Shown here: piece by piece, positions 1 to 6,690 of the stretch | Position numbering within the stretch: position 1 is the first letter of the stretch | Layout: every line of letters starts with the position of its first letter | Assembly (NCBI GenBank): GCA_024691625.1 | Contig: JAILNL010000002.1 | Location: 1 to 10,277 of the forward strand | Direction: 5' to 3' | Length of the DNA stretch: 10,277 nt | Source: Schwartzia sp. (in: firmicutes) | GTDB taxonomy: Bacteria > Bacillota > Negativicutes > Selenomonadales > Selenomonadaceae | Made by a program: the position numbers and the translations under genes | Notes under the pieces: model-generated | The model's input: the letters and a program-made list of their open reading frames with translations, nothing else | The model's database searches: none | What the model was told of the DNA's origin: nothing

Positions 1-800
1 CACTCTACCATCGTCCGGACGGTCTGGCTGCAGATAGGGGAGTAAAGGCGGCAGAGGCGTTAATGAATGCGGCTAAATCCGGTTGGCAGCCCAGTCTTAC
101 GGCGCAGGTAGCACGTAATCTTGCAGGCGATGCTCCGTTCAGGACAAACGGTACTGTCTATGGGCTGGTGGCATCCTGGAATATCTTTGACAATGGGATT
201 ACAGAAGCACAGGTAGCGCAGAAGAAGGCTGCGCTCAAGAAAGCGCAGCAGGAGGCTCTTGCCATGGATGAGCAGATACAGCTCGATGTGCAGACGGCGC
301 TTTTAAATCTTCAGGCAGCGGAGAAAAATATCCAGACCACAAAGGTTGCTGTGGATAAAGCCCAAGAGGACTATAAGATTGCGCAGGTCCGTTACGGTGC
401 CGGTGTGGGAACAAACCTTGATGTTATGGATGCTGAGCAGGCGCTTATAACCGCCCAGACAACATACATAACTGCTCTTTACAATTACAATACAAGCAAG
501 GCAAGCCTTGACATGGCTATGGGTATCAAGGTTGATCTTGATGTTGCAGGCTATTATAAAAACGGATTGCCGGGCGATATTCCTGTCAGGGAGTCTGCAG
601 ATAAGACGCAGAATTTATCGGCCGAGGATGCGGCTATGCCGAAGACGCATGCTATCCAGCTGCCGCACGCAGAGAGACCGTCAGAGCATGAAAGTGCAAA
701 TGTGGATGTTGCAGCGGAAGCTGCGGCTGCTGACGAAGCTGTTGCCGAGGCAGGGGAAGAACCCGGCGTAAAATCGGGGTCGGCATACGACAAAACATGA
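1..800 (+). CDS. TolC-family outer-membrane efflux/export channel, C-terminal part (5' end outside the window)
   Basis: The reading frame is open from base 3 to the TGA at 798-800, giving about 265 residues, so the gene begins upstream of the window. The first visible residues, LYHRPDGLAA, and the following A-rich helix ending GWQPSL match the start of the second outer-membrane-efflux repeat of TolC proteins (HRPD...A...PSL). Next come the barrel strand with WNIFDNG, long coiled-coil helices rich in Gln/Ala/Lys, and the hallmark RYGAGVGTNLDVMDAEQAL followed by a final helix ending AMG. TolC-family proteins form trimeric channels from outer membrane through the periplasm for type I secretion or drug efflux. 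The last ~70 residues after the second repeat are an acidic, Ala/Glu-rich tail (for example AAEAAAADEAVAEAGEE) that lies beyond the conserved domain. The ATG at 63 is internal, not the start. Partner pumps are not in the window, so the substrate is unknown. Family assignment is firm; the exact paralogue is not. Confidence 0.93.
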   Translation, partial: LYHRPDGLAADRGVKAAEALMNAAKSGWQPSLTAQVARNLAGDAPFRTNGTVYGLVASWNIFDNGITEAQVAQKKAALKKAQQEALAMDEQIQLDVQTALLNLQAAEKNIQTTKVAVDKAQEDYKIAQVRYGAGVGTNLDVMDAEQALITAQTTYITALYNYNTSKASLDMAMGIKVDLDVAGYYKNGLPGDIPVRESADKTQNLSAEDAAMPKTHAIQLPHAERPSEHESANVDVAAEAAAADEAVAEAGEEPGVKSGSAYDKT

Positions 801-802
801 AT

Positions 803-830
803 AAGAAGGGCGCTTGAGGCGCCCTTCTTT
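803..830 (+). terminator. Rho-independent terminator after the TolC-family gene
   Basis: A perfect 11-bp inverted repeat (AAGAAGGGCGC at 803-813 and GCGCCCTTCTT at 819-829) closes on the 5-base loop TTGAG. It begins two bases after the stop codon. The GC-rich core followed by a short T run (828-830) is typical of an intrinsic terminator, although the T tract is short because the stem itself ends in T residues. It separates the TolC-family gene from tamB, so tamB must rely on readthrough or on a promoter in or near the terminator. I saw no convincing -35/-10 pair in 831-866. Confidence 0.88.
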
Positions 831-851
831 ACTAGGGTGTCATAAAACTAT

Positions 852-857
852 GGGGAG
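852..857 (+). promoter_or_regulatory. Ribosome binding site of tamB
   Basis: GGGGAG lies 9 bases before the ATG at 867. It supports that start, which also places the hydrophobic anchor at residues 7-27, directly after the basic residues MKRN. Confidence 0.7.
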
Positions 858-866
858 TTGTAGGCG

Positions 867-3800
867 ATGAAACGCAATTGGGGCATCGCAGCCGGTGTGG
901 TTCTGGGCGTGTGTCTTTTTGTAGGACTGTTCGTCTGGTATTATGTCGGAACGCGTGAATTTATGGAGAATATGGGAGCGGTTGCGGCCGAAAAGGCTTC
1001 GGAGACTCTCGGGGTGCGCACAGAAGTGGGCGCTGTCCGCATAGATTCACTGCACTCACTTACAATTAAAGATATTACGCTCTGGGATAAAAAAGGGGCA
1101 GAAATAGCTAAAGCGGAGTCGGCAACGGTCGGCTTCAGCTTTTTTGGCGTTTTGGGAAGCGACCCGGTAAAGGCGGTTCACCATGTGGATGTGAATAAGG
1201 GCAGGGTTTCGGTTGAACAGCGGTCAGACGGTTCGTGGAATTATCGTGACCTTATTTCAGATGACAGCGAGGAATCGAGTTTTGCAGGAACAGTAAATGT
1301 CGAGCACATGGATGTTACCGTCAGAATGGACGGCAAAGAGATTGTGGCGGAGTCCTTGCGCGGTTCGGTAGATTTTTCGGATTCCGAAGCCATGAAGTTA
1401 AACGCAAAGGCTTTTATCAGCGGAGCAGAGGTTTCTGTTGAAGGAACTGTTGGAACGGATATTCGTATGTCTGTTGAAGGAAAGAATGCAGATATCCGGG
1501 ATTATCTTTCCTGGATTCCGCAGGACACTTTGCCGAATGAGGTAAATATAAAGGGTGGAAGAATTGATGAGCTGTCCGCGGTTATCCAGCGAAAGAACGG
1601 TGAATATTCCGCAAACGGAAAGGCAAAAGTCAGTAACGGTGAGGTCCGTGTATATGATACCGACATCAGGAAAATAAAAGGTATTGCGGAAATATCCGGG
1701 AAGACTGTGAGCATTTTCCTCGGGGCGGAGGCGGAGGAACAACGGGCGTCCTTGCACGGAAAAATTTTCCTTGGCGGAGATGAGCCAAGACTTCACCTTG
1801 TTGCTGAATCACAGTCCTTTGACCCAAGCCGCGTAATGGCGGATATTCCTTACCATGGAGCATTGGCTTTTACTGCCGATATAAGCGGAACTCCCTCAAA
1901 TCCGTCTGTTAAGGGAGAGGTTTCTGCAAAAGAAGGAGAGGTCTACGGATATCGTTTTTCCAATGCAAAAGCATATGCTGCATATGAAGGCAGCCGTATA
2001 GTTATTCAGTCTCTTAAGACGGAGCTGTACGGAGGAAAAGCGGAGGTTTCGGGTGAATTTGATGCTGAAAGCTTGGGCTTTAACGGTCATGTAAAACTCT
2101 TTGATGTTGATTCGGAAGGACTCGGCGAAGCTGTCGGAGATTTCCGTGGTAAGGTTAGCGGAGACCTTGGTATTGCGGGAAAAGGAAATGATGTAAATCT
2201 CCTCAGCGTTTACGGCAGTATTTCGGCTAAAGACGCGGTTTATAAAGGAATTTCAATTCCTAAGGCAGAAGCTTCCTTCTATTTTGCAGATAACAGTGTC
2301 ATTATTGATTATGCTGATTTTTCCCTTGAGAATGGAGGAGAAATCGGTGTTGAAGGTACCATTGCGGGAATGGAGACTCTTGACCTGAGTTACTATGTAA
2401 CGCATTTGGATCTTTCGCTGCTTAAAAACCTTGAGCCGGCTGCGAATATGACAGGATTTGCGGATTTTGACGGGGTGGTGCGCGGTCCTGTCGATAATCC
2501 TTTTGTTAAGGTTCGTTATGCCGCCGCAGGAGGAAAGCTTTTCGAGCAGCCGTACCGTTCCCTCCACGGTTCGGCAAGCGGAAGCCTTGACGGAATTTCC
2601 ATCGATTCCTTCTCTATGGAAAACGATGGCAATGTCAACTGGCTGGTACAGGGTACTGTAGGTTTTACCGGCGCACGCCGTGTGAACCTCACTATTGATA
2701 CGACAGGAGTCCGCATGGAGGATATCGCGGCACTTGTTGCACCCAATCTGCCTATAACAGGTAATGTGGACAATATAATAACCATCACGGGAACGCTTGA
2801 TGATCCTGAAATGGTCGGATATATCCATTTCTACCGCGGAAGCTATAACGGCTATCTGCTTTCCGGAATGGACGGCGACTATACGATGAAGAATGGTGTT
2901 ATGACGCTTCATGATTTTCATATCTTCTCGCCACTCGTCGATATGGATCTTAACGGTACCATTGAGCGGTCTACGCAGGCGCTTAATCTTAAGGTCGAGG
3001 CCCACGATATTGACCTAAAGCGTTTTGAAAATTCTCTTCCGTATCCTGTCAGCGGGCATGGGAAGTTTGAAGGACTGATTAGCGGGACTGTTACAGCTCC
3101 TGCTTTCGATGGAAAGCTAACGGCAGAAACCCTGGAGTTTAACGGTGAACCTGTTACTAATGTCGTTGCCCAGGTAACCCTTCGCGGCAATCGTATAGTA
3201 TGCGACCCCATACGTTTTGAGCAGAAGGACGGCATATATAAAATGAATCTTTCGGCAGACCTTAAAACAGAGCGTCTGTCAGGCCGCATTGAGGTGCAAA
3301 ACGGAGATATCAATGGTCTCATGGCGATAGGAAATGTCAAGAACGATACCATCCATGGTCATGTTGACGGAACGATTGACCTTTCAGGGACGTTTTCAAA
3401 TCCTGTTGCAAAATCCGTAATCTTTATGAAGGCGGGTGATATCGGAGGGTATGCGGTAACAGATACAATCTTTGTCGGCTCTCTTTCCGATCGTGTTATA
3501 GCTATAGAAAAGTTTGAAGGCGAGCAGGGAACAGGACGGTTTGCTGCTGTTGGAATGGTTGACCTTGACGGCGAAATTGAGGGGCGGTTCTCCGCACAGG
3601 ATATTGCTGCCGGAATGATTCCTGCAGCGGCAGGCTCAAAATATCCGCTCAAGGGTTCAATGAATATAGAGGCTCAGTTCGGTGGAACGGTGCAGTATCC
3701 GACGGCAGATGCTTCTGTAGAGATAACCAGCGGCGGAGCAGGTAAGTCCGCGTTTGATACAATGACGGGACTTTTCCGTATGCGTGGACCTGTCATTGAG

Positions 3801-5183
3801 GTGCAGCAGTTTGTTGTGCAGAAGAACCAGGCAGGAAAGCTTTACAAGGCGAGTGCCTACGGAATGATTCCGCTCCGTGCGGTTACGAGCAGCTTCGGCG
3901 AACAGCTTGAGGCTTATGATCAGATGAATCTCCGGCTGTCACTTGACAACGGAGACCTTGGACTGCTTCCGTTTATATCTGATTCGGTGGACTGGGCCGT
4001 TGGAGAAACTCAAGGTACACTCTTAATCGGAGGAACGTTGGCAGAGCCGTCCGTTGTTGGTTCAGTTGGAATAAAAAATGCATCGGTTAAACTCAGCGCA
4101 TTGGAGGTTCCTTTTACGGAACTGAATCTTGGAGTGAATTTTGCCGGAGATACTTTTACTATTACCGAAGGAAGGGGTAATCTCGGAAGAGGAAACTTTA
4201 CTCTGGAAGGCTCTATGAAGCTGGAAGGTCATACTCCTGTAGGGTACGGGATGAAACTTAAGGCGGATAATCTGGATATTCAAAGTGCTTTTTATCGCGG
4301 ACCGCTTTCTGTATCTGCAGAGCTGGGCGAGGATACTATTTTCGGACGTCTTATGCCAAAGCTTACTGTACGTGCCGTTGTAAACAACTGTACCATTTCT
4401 GTTCCCATGATTCCGGAAAGCGAGAGCGAGTTCCCAAACATGATTCTTGATGTGGGGATTGATGTTGGAAAGTATACGCATTTCTACAGCAATTCGCTGT
4501 ATGATATATGGCTGCAGGGTAATATTCACTACGGAGGAACGGTACGCCACCCCGCACCGTCAGGAACTGTTACTGTACGCCGGGGTACTGTTACTTATCT
4601 GCAGACAGTATTTAAGATTCGTCAGGGTGAAGCGTATTTCAACAGGGTGGGATCCTTCCTGCCGTCACTTTCCTTCCATGCTGATACGAGACTCAGTCGT
4701 ACAAAAGTATTCTTGGGAATCGAAGGGCCTGTTGATGAAATGAAGCTGAATCTTTCTTCAAGTCCTGAAATGAGCCGTGAGGAAATTCTGAAAGTGCTGA
4801 CCATGCGCGGAGCTTATAAATCCGGGCAGAATACATCACAAAGTGAGTGGGCGGCTATGCTTGGTGCCGGACTTCAGATGAGTTTCCTCGGAGATGTCGA
4901 GGATACAATTCGTGATTTCCTTACGCTTGATGAACTGGTTGTTGTGCAGGATGATTTCAAAAAATCTAAAAAAAGTGGAGACAAGAATTCTGCAGAAGGG
5001 TATAATGTAAAGTTAGGTAAGTATATTACAGATAAAGTCATGCTGGAATACACACAGGGAATCAATCAGAATGTAAGCAGATTCTTTGTGAAGTATGAGT
5101 TTGACGACCGACTCAGCGTGTTCGCCGGCCGTCGCGAAGAAAGCGACAATATAATCGGCTTTGAGGGACGCTTCAGATTTTAA
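867..5183 (+). CDS. tamB: TamB, translocation and assembly module / AsmA-like inter-membrane protein (DUF490)
   Basis: The protein has 1438 residues, somewhat longer than the roughly 1260 of E. coli TamB. Residues 7-27 form an uncleaved N-terminal membrane anchor (IAAGVVLGVCLFVGLFVWYY) in the inner membrane. Residues ~40-140 look AsmA-like (DITLWDKKG..., then GRVSVEQRSDGSWNYRDLI). The long middle is a repetitive series of short beta-strands (motifs such as GNVDNIITITGTLDDPEMVGYI and SGTFSNPVAKS), as expected for the hydrophobic-groove beta-taco spanning the periplasm. The C-terminal TamB domain is clear: GTVTVRRGTVTYLQTVFKIR near 1233-1252, then GEAYFN and FLPSLSFHADTR, SSSPEMSREEILKVL near 1297-1312, and a terminal strand GFEGRFRF ending in Phe. 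Family knowledge: TamB aids beta-barrel assembly with TamA or BamA and, with related AsmA proteins, moves phospholipid to the outer membrane. No tamA is seen here, and bamA is three genes downstream. The sigma-factor gene follows after 14 bases, so the two are probably cotranscribed. Confidence 0.95.
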   Translation: MKRNWGIAAGVVLGVCLFVGLFVWYYVGTREFMENMGAVAAEKASETLGVRTEVGAVRIDSLHSLTIKDITLWDKKGAEIAKAESATVGFSFFGVLGSDPVKAVHHVDVNKGRVSVEQRSDGSWNYRDLISDDSEESSFAGTVNVEHMDVTVRMDGKEIVAESLRGSVDFSDSEAMKLNAKAFISGAEVSVEGTVGTDIRMSVEGKNADIRDYLSWIPQDTLPNEVNIKGGRIDELSAVIQRKNGEYSANGKAKVSNGEVRVYDTDIRKIKGIAEISGKTVSIFLGAEAEEQRASLHGKIFLGGDEPRLHLVAESQSFDPSRVMADIPYHGALAFTADISGTPSNPSVKGEVSAKEGEVYGYRFSNAKAYAAYEGSRIVIQSLKTELYGGKAEVSGEFDAESLGFNGHVKLFDVDSEGLGEAVGDFRGKVSGDLGIAGKGNDVNLLSVYGSISAKDAVYKGISIPKAEASFYFADNSVIIDYADFSLENGGEIGVEGTIAGMETLDLSYYVTHLDLSLLKNLEPAANMTGFADFDGVVRGPVDNPFVKVRYAAAGGKLFEQPYRSLHGSASGSLDGISIDSFSMENDGNVNWLVQGTVGFTGARRVNLTIDTTGVRMEDIAALVAPNLPITGNVDNIITITGTLDDPEMVGYIHFYRGSYNGYLLSGMDGDYTMKNGVMTLHDFHIFSPLVDMDLNGTIERSTQALNLKVEAHDIDLKRFENSLPYPVSGHGKFEGLISGTVTAPAFDGKLTAETLEFNGEPVTNVVAQVTLRGNRIVCDPIRFEQKDGIYKMNLSADLKTERLSGRIEVQNGDINGLMAIGNVKNDTIHGHVDGTIDLSGTFSNPVAKSVIFMKAGDIGGYAVTDTIFVGSLSDRVIAIEKFEGEQGTGRFAAVGMVDLDGEIEGRFSAQDIAAGMIPAAAGSKYPLKGSMNIEAQFGGTVQYPTADASVEITSGGAGKSAFDTMTGLFRMRGPVIEVQQFVVQKNQAGKLYKASAYGMIPLRAVTSSFGEQLEAYDQMNLRLSLDNGDLGLLPFISDSVDWAVGETQGTLLIGGTLAEPSVVGSVGIKNASVKLSALEVPFTELNLGVNFAGDTFTITEGRGNLGRGNFTLEGSMKLEGHTPVGYGMKLKADNLDIQSAFYRGPLSVSAELGEDTIFGRLMPKLTVRAVVNNCTISVPMIPESESEFPNMILDVGIDVGKYTHFYSNSLYDIWLQGNIHYGGTVRHPAPSGTVTVRRGTVTYLQTVFKIRQGEAYFNRVGSFLPSLSFHADTRLSRTKVFLGIEGPVDEMKLNLSSSPEMSREEILKVLTMRGAYKSGQNTSQSEWAAMLGAGLQMSFLGDVEDTIRDFLTLDELVVVQDDFKKSKKSGDKNSAEGYNVKLGKYITDKVMLEYTQGINQNVSRFFVKYEFDDRLSVFAGRREESDNIIGFEGRFRF

Positions 5184-5184
5184 C

Positions 5185-5190
5185 AGGGGG
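5185..5190 (+). promoter_or_regulatory. Ribosome binding site deciding the TTG start of the sigma-factor gene
   Basis: A purine run, AGGGGG, ends 7 bases before the TTG at 5198. No ATG or GTG in this frame gives a comparable spacing, and the TTG start retains the full conserved region 1.2-like N-terminus (LDQYIHELNKIKLLTPE). Confidence 0.65.
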
Positions 5191-5197
5191 TGTTTGT

Positions 5198-5836
5198 TTG
5201 GAGCAGTTGGACCAGTATATCCATGAACTTAATAAGATAAAACTGCTCACCCCGGAAAGGGAAGCTGTTCTTTGGAAGGAGTTCAAGGAACGTGATGATT
5301 CCTCGGCACGAAAAGAATTGATTCAGTCTTATCAGCCGCTGGTATTCAAACAGGCGCTTGCTTACCGTTCGATGGATGTAATTATGGATATCCTTCAGGA
5401 GGGTACAGTCGGGCTTATTGAAGCCGTGGAAAGCTACGACCCGTCAAGGGGAGTTGCGTTCAGCCTTTTTGCGGTACATCGTATACGCGGGCGCATGATT
5501 AACTTTTTGAAGCGTGAAGGACGTTCTGATCTTGCTTGCATTGACGGAGCCGTAGATAAAGACGGATTCTCGCTGAAGGATCAGATTGTCGATCCTTGTG
5601 CATCTGTTCAGGAACAGGCCGAAACACATGAGCTTTCAGCCCGTGTCAAGGAGGCCCTTTTGAGACTTCCTCAAAAAGAAAGGCTTGTTCTGGAAGAGGT
5701 TTATATCGGTACGACTGATGTCGGAACGGCCGCAGAACAGCTTAATGTGAGTGAATCTCATGTATATCGGTTGCAGAAGACAGGAATACGCCGTATACGC
5801 GGCATGATGTCCCGTTTTATGCAGCATTGGAAGTAG
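5198..5836 (+). CDS. Sigma-70-family RNA polymerase sigma factor (regions 1.2, 2 and 4)
   Basis: The 212-residue protein starts with TTG. Residues 4-35 (LDQYIHELNKIKLLTPEREAVL) resemble region 1.2. Residues ~38-108 are region 2, including the core-binding and -10-recognition signature DILQEGTVGLIEAVESYD, then FSLFAVHRIRGRMINFLKRE. Residues ~146-205 are region 4, with LPQKERLVLEEVY and the helix-turn-helix around 175-200 (GTAAEQLNVSESHVYRLQKT). Between them is only a ~37-residue acidic linker, so a canonical region 3 is missing. The presence of region 1.2 is not typical of ECF factors, so this looks like a reduced group-3-like factor. It directs RNA polymerase to a particular promoter set, which cannot be read from the sequence. 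It follows tamB by 14 bases and precedes a membrane-protein gene and bamA, which suggests an envelope-related regulon (inference). No recognised zinc-type anti-sigma factor is adjacent. Family call is very secure; specific identity is unknown. Confidence 0.93.
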   Translation: MEQLDQYIHELNKIKLLTPEREAVLWKEFKERDDSSARKELIQSYQPLVFKQALAYRSMDVIMDILQEGTVGLIEAVESYDPSRGVAFSLFAVHRIRGRMINFLKREGRSDLACIDGAVDKDGFSLKDQIVDPCASVQEQAETHELSARVKEALLRLPQKERLVLEEVYIGTTDVGTAAEQLNVSESHVYRLQKTGIRRIRGMMSRFMQHWK

Positions 5837-5871
5837 TAATATAGAGAAAAACAGCTAAATCAAGTTAAAAT

Positions 5872-5900
5872 TTGAAATAAATGGAAGTAAATATTGTAAA
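5872..5900 (+). promoter_or_regulatory. Candidate vegetative-type promoter upstream of the membrane-protein gene
   Basis: In the AT-rich gap after the sigma gene, TTGAAA (5872-5877) and TGTAAA (5895-5900) are separated by 17 bases. These match the TTGACA/TATAAT consensus at 5/6 and 4/6 positions. Transcription would start near 5907 and give a leader of about 80 bases before the ATG at 5990. A second -10-like hexamer, TATACT at 5954-5959, has no good -35 partner. AT-rich sequence throws up such matches by chance, so this is tentative. Confidence 0.35.
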
Positions 5901-5954
5901 AACGGATTTTTTCGTTAAAATTCCCGTGCAGAATGTGTGTGACTTCGGTGGAAT

Positions 5955-5969
5955 ATACTATTGTAGTAT
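5955..5969 (+). repeat. Small perfect inverted repeat in the leader of the membrane-protein gene
   Basis: ATACTA-TTG-TAGTAT has two perfect 6-base arms around a 3-base centre. It can be extended outward by a T-G wobble and two A-T pairs (5952-5972). It ends just before the Shine-Dalgarno site at 5975-5983, so it could be an operator or an RNA hairpin influencing translation. No function is shown by the sequence alone. Confidence 0.5.
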
Positions 5970-5974
5970 GTTGT

Positions 5975-5983
5975 AAAGGAGGG
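5975..5983 (+). promoter_or_regulatory. Strong ribosome binding site deciding the start at 5990
   Basis: AAAGGAGGG is an almost complete anti-16S match placed 6 bases before the ATG at 5990. It rules against the upstream in-frame ATG at 5933, which would put this site inside the coding region and add 19 residues unlike the rest of the protein. Confidence 0.85.
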
Positions 5984-5989
5984 AGCACC

Positions 5990-6547
5990 ATGTCGGACAG
6001 ACGTAAGAGCTTTAAGCAGCACGTCAAGGCAGCTAAAGACTGGCTGGGTGAGGCAGAGAACTCGCTTGATAAAGAGAATGACCTTCGCGGCGATTTAAAT
6101 CTTATGCTGGCACAGGCGGAACTGCAGCGCGCTCAGGAAACAAAGCGTCTGACAGCACGTCAGCGATTAATCAGACAGCTGGTTCCGGTTTTGTGTGCAG
6201 TATTCCTTATCGGGGCAGTATGGCAGATTTTTTTGATGATGTATCCTAAACCGATGGAGGCAGAATCTCCGGTTGTTTTGGAAAAAACCGCGAAAACTCC
6301 GATTGTGAGAGATGTTATTCCACCGGAGAAGCCAAAACAGGGAGAAACGCAGGAATCTGCGGTACAGAAGTCAGATGCTGCTGCGGCTCCTGCCGATTAT
6401 ACTGATTCTGCGGAGGGACCCGTTGCAGAGGAGATTCCGCTGCCTGTTGAGGTACACGGAAAAGAATATGAAGCTGTATCTTCAGTTCCGTCGCGGGATA
6501 TGCAAAAGCTTATGAATGCAGCAGGACAAAGCCTGCGTGCACAGTGA
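5990..6547 (+). CDS. Single-pass inner-membrane protein of unknown function (cytoplasmic helical N-terminus, periplasmic Pro/Ala/Glu-rich tail)
   Basis: I do not recognise a named family. The protein has 185 residues. Residues 1-62 are charged and predicted helical (KAAKDWLGEAENSLDKEN, then RGDLNLMLAQAELQRAQE), with an amphipathic, coiled-coil-like pattern and a basic end (TARQRLIRQ). Residues ~64-85 (LVPVLCAVFLIGAVWQIFLMMY) form one membrane segment. Basic residues before it predict a cytoplasmic N-terminus. Residues ~86-185 would be periplasmic: a low-complexity Pro/Glu/Ala stretch (PPEKPKQGE...AAAPADYTDSAEGP), then a more ordered end (EIPLPVEVHGKEYEAVSSVP, DMQKLMNAAGQSLR). The topology is that of a membrane-bound anti-sigma factor, and its gene follows a sigma-factor gene, but the HxxxCxxC zinc motif is absent and the genes do not overlap. 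It could equally be a structural envelope protein. The coding assignment is secure; function is unknown. Confidence 0.85.
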   Translation: MSDRRKSFKQHVKAAKDWLGEAENSLDKENDLRGDLNLMLAQAELQRAQETKRLTARQRLIRQLVPVLCAVFLIGAVWQIFLMMYPKPMEAESPVVLEKTAKTPIVRDVIPPEKPKQGETQESAVQKSDAAAAPADYTDSAEGPVAEEIPLPVEVHGKEYEAVSSVPSRDMQKLMNAAGQSLRAQ

Positions 6548-6557
6548 GCTGAATGAG

Positions 6558-6577
6558 GCACATTTTTCAGTATGTGC
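6558..6577 (+). repeat. Hairpin-forming inverted repeat just after the membrane-protein gene
   Basis: GCACAT (6558-6563) and ATGTGC (6572-6577) are perfect 6-base arms around an 8-base loop, starting 10 bases after the stop codon. An A run rather than a T run follows, so it is not a standard terminator on the + strand. It might stabilise the 3' end of the transcript or be fortuitous. Confidence 0.35.
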
Positions 6578-6591
6578 AAAAATGTAAAAAG

Positions 6592-6636
6592 CAGGACAGG
6601 TCTTGGTGCTTTGTCCTGTTGAAACGCCAATTTTTT
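6592..6636 (+). terminator. Possible weak terminator or attenuator between the membrane-protein gene and bamA
   Basis: CAGGACA (6592-6598) pairs perfectly with TGTCCTG (6612-6618) around a 13-base loop. A run of six T residues occurs at 6631-6636, but 12 bases separate it from the stem. A second weak pairing, CGCCA (6625-6629) with TGGCG (6643-6647), overlaps the T tract. The spacing is not that of a classical terminator, so partial attenuation or a stalled structure before bamA is about as likely as full termination. Confidence 0.3.
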
Positions 6637-6676
6637 GAATAATGGCGATATTAAGATTTTGAAATAAATGAGGTTT

Positions 6677-6682
6677 GGGAGG
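6677..6682 (+). promoter_or_regulatory. Ribosome binding site deciding the TTG start of bamA
   Basis: GGGAGG lies 8 bases before the TTG at 6691. The resulting N-terminus (MTKKSYRALALSVALTASVT) is a clean signal peptide, which supports this start over later in-frame codons. Confidence 0.75.
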
Positions 6683-6690
6683 TTTCGTCT

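Noticed and set aside
63..65. ATG at 63 as the start of the TolC-family gene
   Set aside because: The frame is open to the left edge and upstream residues (HRPD...AAEAL) are conserved TolC sequence, so the gene starts outside the window.
831..866. Promoter for tamB between the terminator and its start
   Set aside because: CATAAA at 841-846 resembles a -10, but no -35-like hexamer sits at 16-18 bases upstream; only a poor TTGAGG at 21 bases inside the terminator loop is present.
2253..3005. A 250-codon minus-strand open frame inside tamB
   Set aside because: It is antisense to well-conserved TamB sequence, has no recognisable domain, and looks like a shadow frame.
5901..5916. AACGGA-TTTT-TTCGTT hairpin after the sigma gene as a terminator
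   Set aside because: The stem is only 6 pairs including a wobble, is AT-rich and lacks a following T run.
5933..5989. Upstream ATG that would extend the membrane protein by 19 residues
   Set aside because: The strong AAAGGAGGG site lies just before the ATG at 5990 and would fall inside the extension, and no ribosome site precedes 5933.
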